From the NCBI GenBank assembly GCA_964464925.1, contig CAYXLI010000016.1:1-64000 (forward strand): a stretch of DNA of 64,000 bases, given 5' to 3'. Shown piece by piece: positions 23,723 through 33,100 of this stretch. The stretch comes from CAYXLI01 sp964464925 (lineage in GTDB: Bacteria; Acidobacteriota; Terriglobia; Bryobacterales; Bryobacteraceae). The position numbers and the translations under genes are program-made. How positions within the stretch are numbered: the first letter of the stretch is position 1; every line of letters starts with the position of its first letter. The notes below the pieces were generated by a model. It ran no database searches. It was not told the origin of the DNA and saw only the letters and a list, made by a program, of their open reading frames with translations.

Positions 23723-26266
23723 ATGTTTCGCCGGATACGAATGCTCTTTCGCTTGCGCCGCATGGAAGCCGAGTTGGCCGAGGAGATCGAGTTTCATAAA
23801 TCTATGTCAGGCGGGTGCGCCTTCGGCAACGGCACTCGCGCAATGGAAGATGCGCGGGCCGTCTGGCTGGCTCCGGCCGTTGAGTCCGTCATGCAGGACA
23901 TTCGCTATGGTCTGCGTACGCTCATCAGCCACGGAGGGTTCACTTGTACGGCTGCGCTGGCGCTAGGCATCGCGATCGGGCTGAATACGAGTCTCTTTAC
24001 GGTTTTCAACGCGACTGCAATCCGTCCCTGGCCTGTGAAGGACCCCGGGCGCGTGGTGAACGTGCATACAATGCCGCCCGCGCCGGACGTGAAGGTACCC
24101 AACGGCTTTTCGGTCGCGGAGTTCCGTTTTCTCAATGAGAACTCAAAGATGACGAGCGGTTTCCTGCTAACCCGGCAGGAGCGCGTGCGGACCGGGGAAG
24201 ACGGGCTAACCAGAAACGCACGCGCCGTCGTAGTAAGCGGAAATTTCTTCGATCTGCTCGGCATCCCGATGCAGCTTGGGCGCGGCTTCCTGCCGGAGGA
24301 AGACCGGGTGGACTCGCCGCAGGCGGTGGCCGTACTTCCATTTGTGAAGTGGCGAAGCGAGTATGGATCGGATCCCACGATCGTTGGCCGGAAGATCGGC
24401 ATCGATGGCGTGCCGTTCACTGTGGTCGGCGTCGCGACGGAAGAATTCACCGGCACGCTTCCGGATGGCACCGATATTTGGATTCCAATGTCGAGTCTTA
24501 GCCTGATGCGTCCGGATGAAGGGACGCGCAGGTTCCTCACGGATCCGCACAACTGCTGCTCATGGTTGACGGCGCGGCTCGCACCAGGAGTGACGAAGTC
24601 ACAGGCGCAGGCGGAGATTGATGCGCTGAGTACGCGCTACCGGCGAAGTCAGAACATAGTTCCGGGCAGCATTCTACTGAGCAGTACGGCACATTTCGAT
24701 AACCCCGAGCGCAAAAAGGCAGTCCTACCGGCTTTCGGCTTGTTCTTTATCGGCGTATTCCTCGTGCTCGCGCTAGCGTGCGCGAATGTCGGTAACTTGC
24801 TTCTGGCAAGATCGGCGACGCGCACGCGAGAGATTGCTGTACGTCTGTCCGTGGGAGCTTCGCGCGGCCGGGTTATACGGCAGTTGATTACTGAGAGCTT
24901 CCTGGTGGCGCTGCTGGCGGGCGCGATCGGAGTCCTGCTGGCGAGTGAATTGCCGTCGATCGTGGTCAACCGCCTTGCGCCGGACGGCGTGGCACTCCAT
25001 CTTTCGCCCGACACGACCGTGCTGGCCTACACACTCGCAGTCTGCATCCTGAGTTGCTTACTGTTCGGGCTCGCGCCCGCATTTCGGGCGACTCGCGTTG
25101 ACCTGGAGACGGCGTTGAAGCAGCGCTCGGCATCGGAGCGCTCCGCCACCGGCATGCGGAACGTTTTGCTGGGCGTTCAATTGGCATTGAGCGTGGTGCT
25201 GCTGGTGGGCGCGGCCTTGATGGCGCGAGGCGTAGCTGCGGCACGCAGCATGGATCCAGGATTCGAGATCAACGGAGTGAGTATCGTAAACGTGGACTTT
25301 CCGGCGAATGCTTATACGCCGCAGCGCAATCCGGCATTTTGGTCCGCGCTGCAGGATAGTCTGCGCGAGTTTCCGAATCTCGCACACGCGGCGATCACCT
25401 CGAATCCTCCGCTGAGTTCCAAACGAATGATCACTGCCTTTCGCCGGCAGGGCGAGCCTGAGCAGCGTTCTACGATGGCGATTCTGCAAGAGGTTTCGCC
25501 CGAGTTCTTTCCGCTACTGCACATATCTTTAATCACGGGGCGGCCATTTCGGACACATGAAGGCGCGGATTCTGTGATCGTCAGTAAGACGCTGGCGAAT
25601 CGTTACTTTCCGAATGAGAATTGCGTGGGCAAGATAATCATTTCCGGTAATCCAAAGACGATTGTAGGAGTGGCGAACGACGCGTACACTTATGGGCTCG
25701 GCCAATATGAGCCCATCATCTACAAGCCGTTCGAAGGAGCAGGCGGCGACGCCATGCTGTTGATCAGTTCGGCGGGAACTCACGAAATCAAGGCGGCAGC
25801 TGCGCGGTTGGACCCGCGGGTGCGCGTGAGAGTCACGCCTTTGAGCAGCAACCTGGAGCGCTGGCTGGTGGGACCGCAACTTTCAGCCGCGTTGGCCGGG
25901 ATTCTCGGCGTCTTCGCTCTCATCCTTGCGACAATTGGCGTTTCCGGCGTGTTTGCCTATAACGTGGAGCAGCGCCGGAAGGAGATAGGGATCCGACTCG
26001 CAATGGGAGCCGAAGGCGGGCAAATTATTAGCATGCTGGTGTCGGCGGGTCTGCGTGCTGTGCTGATCGGCTTAGCGGCAGGATTTGCAGGTGCGGCGAT
26101 TTTGTCGCGGATGATCCGCACGTTTCTGTTCGGCGTACCGCTGCTGGATCCGTACGCATATGCCGGCGTGGCCATGATCCTCGCTCTAGCGGGCGTGATT
26201 GCGACGTGGGTGCCGGCTAGCCGTGCGACGCGCATCGATCCGATGACGGCCCTGCGTTACGAATAA
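23723..26266 (+). CDS. ADOP-family MacB/FtsX-like ABC permease
   Basis: An 847-residue integral membrane protein of the acidobacterial duplicated orphan permease type. Start is ATG 23723, after a GAGGGA ribosome site; a short upstream extension of the frame shadows padR. A short charged N-terminal region (RMEAELAEEIEFHKSM) precedes two tandem MacB_PCD-FtsX modules: VMQDIRYGLRTL with the first membrane helix, periplasmic domain, then a helix cluster with NVGNLLLARSATRTREIAVRLSVGASRGRV at about residues 350-450, a second periplasmic domain and the final helices with RKEIGIRLAMGA. No ABC ATPase is adjacent, which is usual for ADOPs. Likely mechanotransmission or efflux; substrate unknown. Controlled by the coupled PadR. 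Confidence 0.9.
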   Translation: MFRRIRMLFRLRRMEAELAEEIEFHKSMSGGCAFGNGTRAMEDARAVWLAPAVESVMQDIRYGLRTLISHGGFTCTAALALGIAIGLNTSLFTVFNATAIRPWPVKDPGRVVNVHTMPPAPDVKVPNGFSVAEFRFLNENSKMTSGFLLTRQERVRTGEDGLTRNARAVVVSGNFFDLLGIPMQLGRGFLPEEDRVDSPQAVAVLPFVKWRSEYGSDPTIVGRKIGIDGVPFTVVGVATEEFTGTLPDGTDIWIPMSSLSLMRPDEGTRRFLTDPHNCCSWLTARLAPGVTKSQAQAEIDALSTRYRRSQNIVPGSILLSSTAHFDNPERKKAVLPAFGLFFIGVFLVLALACANVGNLLLARSATRTREIAVRLSVGASRGRVIRQLITESFLVALLAGAIGVLLASELPSIVVNRLAPDGVALHLSPDTTVLAYTLAVCILSCLLFGLAPAFRATRVDLETALKQRSASERSATGMRNVLLGVQLALSVVLLVGAALMARGVAAARSMDPGFEINGVSIVNVDFPANAYTPQRNPAFWSALQDSLREFPNLAHAAITSNPPLSSKRMITAFRRQGEPEQRSTMAILQEVSPEFFPLLHISLITGRPFRTHEGADSVIVSKTLANRYFPNENCVGKIIISGNPKTIVGVANDAYTYGLGQYEPIIYKPFEGAGGDAMLLISSAGTHEIKAAAARLDPRVRVRVTPLSSNLERWLVGPQLSAALAGILGVFALILATIGVSGVFAYNVEQRRKEIGIRLAMGAEGGQIISMLVSAGLRAVLIGLAAGFAGAAILSRMIRTFLFGVPLLDPYAYAGVAMILALAGVIATWVPASRATRIDPMTALRYE

Positions 26267-26311
26267 CGCGCGCGGAATCCAGCGGCAGAGCGCCACCGTC
26301 ACGGTGTTACC

Positions 26312-29300
26312 ATGCAATACACTATGGGGCGCACTGTGCTGAGGCTGTTGTTTTGGCTTGTGCCCGCCGTTTTGTGTGCCGAACGATACTCGTTCCAGTT
26401 CTACGATCAGGACGCAGGCCTAACGAATCTGACCCCACAGTGTTTGCTGCAAGACCGCATGGGCTTCCTTTGGGTGGGGACTCAGAATGGTCTGTTCCGC
26501 TTCGACGGCGTTCACTTTGTGCACTACGGCCTTTCCCGGGGCATTCCTTCCCCAAGTATCGACTCACTGTTGGAGACAGAAGACGGCACGGTGTGGGCAG
26601 GAACGCCTGCCGGCGTGGCCCGCCGGAGGCGGAGCGCGCTCGAGGTTGTGGGATTTGAGCCTTTGTCTCTGCCCGAGGGCAGCGGCACGGTTCAGCCAAA
26701 CGGCCTCGCAACGGACCACCACGGCAGGATTTTCATCGGAACGTCAAAGGGGCTGCTTGTGGGCAACCCGGAAGGCGCTCAATACAGGTTTGAACTTCAG
26801 AAGTTGCCAACCGATCGAACTGCCGCCTCCGGAATTTACGTCGGCAGCTCCGATCACGTCTGGCTATGGTGCGGCACCCAGATCTGCCGCTTTGAGAATG
26901 GCGCTGTCAACGTCGTCAGCCGCGATCTGGGCATTATTCCAAACCGGGCAGCGTCAATCATCACAGACCGGGAAGGCAATCTCTGGGCGCGCAGCGCGCT
27001 GAATCTCTTCATACGGCCCAAAGGCAGCAACGATTTCGTGACCATGGACGAGGGTCTACCTGCGTCCAATTCCTTCGCGAAGCTATATCTGGATCGGGAC
27101 GGCAAACTGCTGGTTCCGACCGATCTTGGACTTGCCACGCGGCGCAATGACCGGTGGGTTCTGCTCGGGAAGGATAACGGCCTGAAGACGAACGCGACTA
27201 CGTGCGCCCTGCAGGACCGCGAGGGTTCGGTCTGGATCGGTATGGGCGGAGCCGGTTTGGCACGGTGGAAGGGCTACGATCAATGGTCGGCGTGGACGTC
27301 GGCGGATGGTCTGTTGAACGACAACATATGGGCGATTGAAAAGGATACGAACGGGACGGTATGGGTCGGCAACGATGTGGGACTCTTCTCGCTGCAGGCG
27401 AAAGGCTCAGCGCCCTGGCGCCGGTTCCGCCTGGGAGGAACCGTGACGGTGGATCATGTTTTGGCGAATCCGGATGGAACGCTGTGGATAGGAAGTTCCT
27501 CGGGATTGCTGGCACGCGTGAATCCGAAGACGGACACAATGTTGCGTTTCGGCACTCGAGAGGGCTTGAGTAACGATCACATCCTGGATATGACCCTCGA
27601 CACAGCAGGCCGACTTTGGCTGTGCACTCGGGAAGGGCTATACATTGCGCCGAAGCCGGGAAGGCAGGCGAGTTTCGCTGAGATTGCGCCACCCGGGGCG
27701 GACAGCACCGACCTGTATGTGAAAGTCTACGCCGACAAAGCCGGGAACGTTTGGTTTGGAGGTCAGGGCAGCCTGCTGAGGCTTACCGGGAACCAGTGGA
27801 CGCGATATACGGTGCGCGATGGGCTGCGGCAGTCGCCGATTGAGCGGCTTGCGCAGACGGCAGACGGGGCTATCTGGATTGGATATCGCGGTGTACCGGA
27901 GTTGGGAAGAATGACTGTTGCCGGCGCGCAAATTCAGGTGCAACATCAAGCTGCCGGTGGATCCTCACGGCGGGACCTGACGATCGCCTTGGGCACGGAC
28001 GCCCGGGGCCGTTTGTGGCGCACCACAGATGACGGAATTTTCCTGCTGGACGGGCAGAATTGGCGGCATTACGGAAGCAAAGACGGCCTGGTATGGGACG
28101 ATTGCAACGGCAACGCATTCCTCGGCGACAACGACGGTGTCTGGATTGGGACGAGCATGGGCTTGGCGCATTTCCAGATTCCGAGCGTCGAGTTCCCGGC
28201 CGCACCGGAGTCCGTGATCACCGGATTCTCTCTCGGAAATAAGGAACGCACCGGATCGCAGGAGCTAACCGTACCATTCGCGGAGAACACGTTCAACGTA
28301 CGGTTCACAGGGCTTTCATTTGCACATCCGATCCGTTTCCGCTACCGGCTGGAGGGACTGGAAGACAACTGGACCGAGACGGATCGGACCGATCTGCGGT
28401 ATCCGAGTCTGCCGGATGGACACTACACATTCGAGGTGCAGGCGGCAAGCCGAGCTGAGTTCGGAAAGCCCGCGGTGGCCAGGGTCGGGTTCTCTGTTAC
28501 CCCGCCCTGGTGGCGGAGCTGGTTATTCCTCATAGCGTGTGCAATCGCGTTGATGAGCGTCGCTGGATTGCTATGGATGTGGCGCTTCCGGCGGATCCTG
28601 AGCGAGCAGCGGAGACTTGAGGCTCTGGTGGAGGAGCGAACGCAGCAGGTTGTCGCGGAACAACAAAAGGTGGTGGCAGAGAAGCGCATCATCGAAGCGA
28701 AGAACCAAGAGATCGAGAGCCTGCTAGAGCAGGCGCAACAGGCCACCCAGTACAAAAGCCAATTCCTGGCGAATATGAGCCATGAGATCCGCACGCCGAT
28801 GAACGGCATTCTGGCAACGAGCGAGATGTTGCTCGCTGGGGAGCTACAGCCGGAACAACGGAAGGATCTGGAACTCGTTCGCGTCTCCACCGTGTCTCTG
28901 CTATCCGTAATCAACGATATTCTCGATTTTTCGAAGGTCGAAGCAGGAAGGCTGGACCTGGAGACGGTGGAGTTCCGACTGAGAGAGCAGTTGAGCAGTC
29001 TGATGGGTGTGTTCGCGCTACGGGCCCGGGAGAAAGGCTTGGCCCTGAATACGCGCATCGAAGGGGCGGTACCCGATTCTCTAGTAGGAGACCCGGGCCG
29101 GCTACGCCAAATTCTGATCAATCTGGTGGGGAATGCTGTGAAATTCACGCAGCAGGGCGAGGTGACCTTGTTCGTCAGCGTGCCTCCACAACAGGCAGAG
29201 GGCGCCGAAGAAGGACGCATCGTGCTGCATTTCACCGTCCGCGATACGGGAATCGGAATCTCCCCGGAGCAGCAGGAATTGATTCTGGAGCCCTTCCGTC

Positions 29301-29914
29301 AAGCCGACGGGTCCATTACGCGCCGGTATGGCGGGACGGGATTGGGCCTGACGATCTCGGCACAATTATCCAAGCTGATGGGCGGACGCATGTGGTTGGA
29401 AAGTATCCCCGGCAGAGGCAGCAATTTCCATTTCACCGCACGATTCCGGCTGAGCACAGGAATCGTGCAGTTGAGCGCATGGAGTCCGCATGCGCGAGCC
29501 GATGGGATATCGCGCTCCCTGCGGATTCTGGTGGCAGAAGATAACCAGATCAACCAAAGAGTGATCACGAACCTGCTGGAACGGAAAGGGCATCTGGTCA
29601 GCGTTGTGCCGAACGGCAAGGAAGCTGTGGAAGCGACGCGGACACAGACTTACGACGTGATCCTGATGGATCTGCAAATGCCCGAGTTGGACGGCTTCGA
29701 GGCAACCGCGGCGATTCGCGCGAGTGAAGCGGGAACCTCGCGGCGCGCCCACATTGTGGCATTGACGGCTAGCGCAATGGTCGGAGATAAGGAAAGGTGC
29801 CTGGCCGCCGGTATGGACGACTATATCTCCAAACCGATCAACATGGAGCACCTGTACAAGGTACTCTCCGGGATATCGAAGGCGGCTGCCCAAGCGACTC
29901 AGAGCGGCGGCTAA
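26312..29914 (+). CDS. hybrid sensor histidine kinase with two-component-regulator propeller and receiver
   Basis: A 1200-residue sensor. Order: signal peptide (LLFWLVPAVLCAE), a large periplasmic region of Reg_prop propeller repeats to about residue 620 (GFLWVGTQNGLFRFDG, GTVWVGNDVGLFSLQA and so on), a Y_Y_Y domain (FRYRLEGLEDNWTETD), one membrane helix near 737-757, a coiled coil, HisKA with phospho-acceptor His824 in MSHEIRTPMNG, HATPase with DTGIGI and GGTGLGLTIS, and a receiver with the phospho-Asp about 1120 in ILMDLQMPELDGF. It resembles Bacteroides hybrid two-component sensors of glycans, but lacks a C-terminal AraC DNA-binding domain, so the signal must pass to another protein. ATG 26312 is used; ATG 26324 is an alternative. 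Its stop overlaps that of pgsA tail to tail. Confidence 0.9.
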   Translation: MQYTMGRTVLRLLFWLVPAVLCAERYSFQFYDQDAGLTNLTPQCLLQDRMGFLWVGTQNGLFRFDGVHFVHYGLSRGIPSPSIDSLLETEDGTVWAGTPAGVARRRRSALEVVGFEPLSLPEGSGTVQPNGLATDHHGRIFIGTSKGLLVGNPEGAQYRFELQKLPTDRTAASGIYVGSSDHVWLWCGTQICRFENGAVNVVSRDLGIIPNRAASIITDREGNLWARSALNLFIRPKGSNDFVTMDEGLPASNSFAKLYLDRDGKLLVPTDLGLATRRNDRWVLLGKDNGLKTNATTCALQDREGSVWIGMGGAGLARWKGYDQWSAWTSADGLLNDNIWAIEKDTNGTVWVGNDVGLFSLQAKGSAPWRRFRLGGTVTVDHVLANPDGTLWIGSSSGLLARVNPKTDTMLRFGTREGLSNDHILDMTLDTAGRLWLCTREGLYIAPKPGRQASFAEIAPPGADSTDLYVKVYADKAGNVWFGGQGSLLRLTGNQWTRYTVRDGLRQSPIERLAQTADGAIWIGYRGVPELGRMTVAGAQIQVQHQAAGGSSRRDLTIALGTDARGRLWRTTDDGIFLLDGQNWRHYGSKDGLVWDDCNGNAFLGDNDGVWIGTSMGLAHFQIPSVEFPAAPESVITGFSLGNKERTGSQELTVPFAENTFNVRFTGLSFAHPIRFRYRLEGLEDNWTETDRTDLRYPSLPDGHYTFEVQAASRAEFGKPAVARVGFSVTPPWWRSWLFLIACAIALMSVAGLLWMWRFRRILSEQRRLEALVEERTQQVVAEQQKVVAEKRIIEAKNQEIESLLEQAQQATQYKSQFLANMSHEIRTPMNGILATSEMLLAGELQPEQRKDLELVRVSTVSLLSVINDILDFSKVEAGRLDLETVEFRLREQLSSLMGVFALRAREKGLALNTRIEGAVPDSLVGDPGRLRQILINLVGNAVKFTQQGEVTLFVSVPPQQAEGAEEGRIVLHFTVRDTGIGISPEQQELILEPFRQADGSITRRYGGTGLGLTISAQLSKLMGGRMWLESIPGRGSNFHFTARFRLSTGIVQLSAWSPHARADGISRSLRILVAEDNQINQRVITNLLERKGHLVSVVPNGKEAVEATRTQTYDVILMDLQMPELDGFEATAAIRASEAGTSRRAHIVALTASAMVGDKERCLAAGMDDYISKPINMEHLYKVLSGISKAAAQATQSGG

Positions 29915-30549
29915 AGGACGAGACTGCGTTTGCGAATACGCTGCTGCATTACCTGCTTCGCGATCAGTTCGCGCCGGCGGCGCGCTTTCGTCTCGTCGTC
30001 CACCTTGCGCCAGAACTTCCTGAAGTACATGAAGGCTGAGAGCAGCGCGGTAACGATCACTCCCCACATCCAGAGGATGACGTAGGGATGCAAGGAGGGC
30101 CAATGGATGCTCAGCATGGCGAGGCTGATGGCAATCACCTGCGTGACGAGTTTGGCCTTCCCGAAGTCGTTCGCCTTGATCACGTAGCCTTCGGCTGCAG
30201 CGATCGAACGCAGGCCGGAGATTGCAAATTCGCGGCCGATGATCAGAATAGTCATCCACGCGGGAATTACAGCCACCTGGACTAACGAGATCAGCGCTGC
30301 GGAGACCAGAAGTTTATCCGCGATGGGGTCCAGCAGCATGCCCACGGTCGTGATCTGCTGCCATCGCCTAGCCAGATACCCGTCGAGCAGATCGGTACCG
30401 GCGGCCGCCAGAAAGATACAGAGCGCCAGAAAATCGTTGGTGAGGACGACATCGCCCAAAGACAGGTACCAACTCTTTTGCACCAATGCCGCAACCAGCA
30501 AGGGCACGAAGAAGATTCGCAGAAGCGTGAGCGCGTTGGGCAGGTTCAT
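29911..30549 (-). CDS. pgsA: CDP-diacylglycerol-glycerol-3-phosphate phosphatidyltransferase
   Basis: A 212-residue inner-membrane enzyme that makes phosphatidylglycerol phosphate from CDP-diacylglycerol and glycerol 3-phosphate, the committed step to phosphatidylglycerol and cardiolipin. It has several membrane helices and the CDP-alcohol phosphatidyltransferase motif DLLDGYLARRW followed by GMLLDPIADK (D-G-x2-A-R-x8-G-x3-D-x3-D). The start NLPNALTLLRI is typical of PgsA. The ATG overlaps the hflX stop (ATGA) and its stop overlaps the convergent kinase gene. A basic tail (RRRRELIAKQVMQQRIRKR) ends the protein. Confidence 0.92.
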   Translation of the reverse strand: MNLPNALTLLRIFFVPLLVAALVQKSWYLSLGDVVLTNDFLALCIFLAAAGTDLLDGYLARRWQQITTVGMLLDPIADKLLVSAALISLVQVAVIPAWMTILIIGREFAISGLRSIAAAEGYVIKANDFGKAKLVTQVIAISLAMLSIHWPSLHPYVILWMWGVIVTALLSAFMYFRKFWRKVDDETKARRRRELIAKQVMQQRIRKRSLVL

Positions 30550-31886
30550 TGCCGGTTCGTAACCACGAACTCTCCGAGGCGCCTTCGCACGGACTCGGGA
30601 ACATCCGCTACCACTTCAGAATACTCTTCTCCAACCTGCTTCTCGAGTACCCGGCCGAACTCATAAAGAAAATGAAGCGCAGCGCCCTCTGAATGGGGAA
30701 TCCGAAACGTCGCATGGACGATGGGGTCGATGGGAAGCAATTTATCGATTCTCGCCAGCAACTCATTGAGGCCGGCCCCCGTCAGCGCGGACACTGCTAC
30801 GGCGGGGGGGAGCTTTTCTTCCGGTGGAATGGTGTTGCCCAGCACGCGCCGCGAGACATTCTCTATATCCGTCTCCTGCTGAGGCAAAAGATCCAACTTA
30901 TTGAACACCAGGAGTTGCGGCGTGGAGGCAGCGCCGAGTTCGGCCAGCACCTTGCGGACGTGTGCGGTGTGTTGCGCCGCGGTTTCGGAAGAGACATCCA
31001 CAACATGCAACAGCAGCGCGGCTTCCACCACTTCTTCCAGCGTCGCCCGAAATGCCTTGACCAACTGAGTGGGCAGATTGCGAATGAACCCGACGGTGTC
31101 GCTGAAGAGAACCTTACGGTTCGAAGGCAGGATGACGTGACGGACCGTCGGATCGAGGGTGGCAAACATGCGGGCATCCGCGGTGACAGAAGCTCTCGTG
31201 AACCGGTTAAACAGGCTGGACTTTCCGGCATTGGTGTAACCGACAAGTGAGATTGTGGCGAGGGGAACGGCCTGGCGGTGGCGGCGTTGGACGCTGCGCC
31301 CGGCCCGCACAGCTTCCAGGCTATCCTCGATCTTCTTGATTCGCCGGAATATCATTCGCCTGTCGGTTTCCAACTGCGTTTCACCAGGACCGCGGGTCCC
31401 GATTCCGCCACCTAGACGGGACATTTGCGTTCCGCGTCCGGTAAGGCGCGGAAGCAGATAGTTCAACTGGGCGAGTTCTACCTGGAGTTGGCCTTCCCGG
31501 GTTCGAGCGCGGCGCGCAAAGATATCGAGAATCAACTGGGTACGATCGATTACTTTGCAATCGAGCGAGCGCTCAAGGTTCCGCAACTGAGTTGGGGACA
31601 GTTCCTGGTCGAAGACGACCAGATCTGCCTCATTTGCTTTGACATGACGCGCAAGTTCGTCGACTTTGCCCGAACCGACCAGTGTGGCAGCCTCCACCGC
31701 GTCACGCGTCTGCAGATGCCGTTCGAGGACCTCGGCGCCGGCACTTTGGGCGAGCACCTTCAGTTCCTCCATCGACTCCTCTGCGTCGTAATCGTCCAGA
31801 TCAGTCGATGTCAAGGGACGACGGGACGGAGGACCTTTGAGTTCAAGGCCGACTAGGATTGCACGTTCACGCGCCGCCAGAGGCAA
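30546..31886 (-). CDS. hflX: ribosome-associated GTPase HflX
   Basis: A 446-residue GTPase that binds the 50S subunit and splits stalled or stressed ribosomes. An N-terminal HflX domain (VGLELKG, GSGKVDELARHV, DQELSPTQLRNLE, GPGETQLETDRR) precedes a GTPase domain with G1 GYTNAGKSSLFN, G3 DTVGFIRNLP and G4 NKLDLL. Start is TTG 31886, nine bases after hfq, with GGAG inside the end of hfq as ribosome site. The hfq-hflX pairing is the same as in Enterobacteria. Followed by pgsA with an ATGA overlap. Confidence 0.93.
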   Translation of the reverse strand: MPLAARERAILVGLELKGPPSRRPLTSTDLDDYDAEESMEELKVLAQSAGAEVLERHLQTRDAVEAATLVGSGKVDELARHVKANEADLVVFDQELSPTQLRNLERSLDCKVIDRTQLILDIFARRARTREGQLQVELAQLNYLLPRLTGRGTQMSRLGGGIGTRGPGETQLETDRRMIFRRIKKIEDSLEAVRAGRSVQRRHRQAVPLATISLVGYTNAGKSSLFNRFTRASVTADARMFATLDPTVRHVILPSNRKVLFSDTVGFIRNLPTQLVKAFRATLEEVVEAALLLHVVDVSSETAAQHTAHVRKVLAELGAASTPQLLVFNKLDLLPQQETDIENVSRRVLGNTIPPEEKLPPAVAVSALTGAGLNELLARIDKLLPIDPIVHATFRIPHSEGAALHFLYEFGRVLEKQVGEEYSEVVADVPESVRRRLGEFVVTNRQ

Positions 31887-31895
31887 CGGGATTTA

Positions 31896-32201
31896 TCACT
31901 CCTGAACAGGCTCAACCGGACCGGGTCTAGCCGGAGGATGAGGGGCGGCTGCTGCGCCCGCATTGATGGGCCCGGGCCCAGGCCCGTGGACCGGCTTGGA
32001 AACGACCACCGTAGAAATGGCGTGCTTGAAAATGAGCTGCTCCTGATTGCTCGCTTCCAGAATGACAGAGTATTTATCAAAGCTCTTGATCCGGCCGGAA
32101 AGCTTGACGCCACTCATCAAGTAAATGGTAAGGAAGGTCTTATCCTTACGCGCGTTGTTTAGAAAAGCTTCCTGGATGTTTTGTTGTGCCAGCTTTTCCA
32201 T
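31896..32201 (-). CDS. hfq: RNA-binding protein Hfq
   Basis: A 101-residue Sm-like RNA chaperone. The Sm1 motif (FLTIYLMSGVKLSGRIKSFD) and Sm2 motif (IFKHAISTVV, in place of the YKHAIST of E. coli) are intact, after an N-terminal helix (NIQEAFLNNARKD). A tail of about 25 residues, rich in Pro, Gly and Ala (HGPGPGPINAGAAAAPHPP), is unlike the E. coli tail and probably disordered. AAGGAG precedes the ATG at 32201. Expected role: hexameric matchmaker of small RNAs and mRNAs. Upstream lies a 300-base region with a strong hairpin after pal; downstream is hflX. Confidence 0.95.
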   Translation of the reverse strand: MEKLAQQNIQEAFLNNARKDKTFLTIYLMSGVKLSGRIKSFDKYSVILEASNQEQLIFKHAISTVVVSKPVHGPGPGPINAGAAAAPHPPARPGPVEPVQE

Positions 32202-32500
32202 CGTGACTCCTTCGGCCTCTGCGGGCCTGTTGTGTTTGTACTGCTTAGTCTCTTCAGTAACACCGAGGCAACTCAGAGTTTAACAAGATTGCTCGTCCAA
32301 TGGAATGGCGATGAATTTGCGCCCAAATCGTGGTCCCTGGGCATACTCGTCGACGCACGGCGTCGCACAGCCAGAGTGAATTCGGGTCACCGAGACGGGG
32401 GGAAGAAGACGGCCGCATCCAGGCAGACATCTTCCTCGCGAGTTCCTGTGAGTCCTCTCGCGAGGAAGAACACCCCGGATGCGACCGTTGTTGGGATCTA
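32202..32500. other. intergenic region pal-hfq
   Basis: Contains a strong two-part hairpin (32414-32490 or so) near the pal end, and presumably the hfq promoter on the minus strand. No gene is seen. No clear consensus promoter was identified. Confidence 0.5.
32431..32468 (-). terminator. strong hairpin downstream of pal, no T-run
   Basis: Perfect 12-bp arms CTTCCTCGCGAG (32431-32442) and CTCGCGAGGAAG (32457-32468) with a 14-base loop, nested inside outer arms CGCATCC and GGATGCG. The free energy must be very favourable. It follows pal by about 33 bases. The lack of a T-run makes it either a Rho-independent terminator of unusual type, an mRNA 3' stabiliser or a small RNA. Confidence 0.5.
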
Positions 32501-33100
32501 TTAGTTCGCGCGGGCCATCGCCACGATGTGGGCGCGACGATTCTTTTGCCAGCAGCCCTCGCTGTGTTCCGTGCACTGCGGTTTTTCCTTGCCGTAGCTG
32601 ACAACGTTCAACTGTGCGGCGGGAATGCCAAGTTGGGACAGGAATTCGCGAGCGTTTTTGGCACGCGCATCGCCAAGCGCCAGATTGTACTCGTCCGAGC
32701 CGCGCTCGTCGCAATGACCTTCAATGGTCAGCTTGTAATCGGGATACTGGCGGAGGATGTCACCCAGAGCCTTGGCATCGGAAGTAAGGGTGCTCTGCGC
32801 GTCGGTGCGGATATTGTGCTTATCGTAATCGAAATAGGCATCCTGAATGCGAGCGATGAGTTCGTCGATGCGGGCCTGAGTCGCAGCGTCCGGGTACTTC
32901 GACCGTGCCGGGGCAGGCGGCGCCGCGGGCGTCGATGAAGCCGGCTGTTGGGCAGGCGGCGGTGTCGCCGGAGCCGCCTTAGCCGTCTGTACGGGCTGGG
33001 AAGCGGGCTTAACGGCAACCTTCTTGGTACAAGCCGAACCGAGTATGCTCAGGGCGGCGACAGCAGCCACCGCAAGGCGGGACCTACGAATGTGCAACAT
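32501..33100 (-). CDS. pal: peptidoglycan-associated lipoprotein Pal
   Basis: A 199-residue outer-membrane lipoprotein that anchors the outer membrane to peptidoglycan and works with Tol during division. Signal peptide with lipobox LGSAC (ALSILGSACTKK), a Pro/Ala-rich linker (about residues 30-65), then an OmpA-like domain: YFDYDKHNIRTDA, LTIEGHCDERGSDEYNLALG with the DAP-binding Asp/Arg region, and VVSYGKEKPQC. The CDERG box and the two C-terminal Cys are typical of Pal. AGGAG lies upstream of ATG 33100. The tol-pal neighbours (tolB, ybgF) are not in the window. Confidence 0.93.
   Translation of the reverse strand: MLHIRRSRLAVAAVAALSILGSACTKKVAVKPASQPVQTAKAAPATPPPAQQPASSTPAAPPAPARSKYPDAATQARIDELIARIQDAYFDYDKHNIRTDAQSTLTSDAKALGDILRQYPDYKLTIEGHCDERGSDEYNLALGDARAKNAREFLSQLGIPAAQLNVVSYGKEKPQCTEHSEGCWQKNRRAHIVAMARAN

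Noticed and set aside
29366..30259. 297-residue minus-strand open frame
   Set aside because: Overlaps the hybrid kinase receiver on the other strand and pgsA in another frame; composition is shadow-like.
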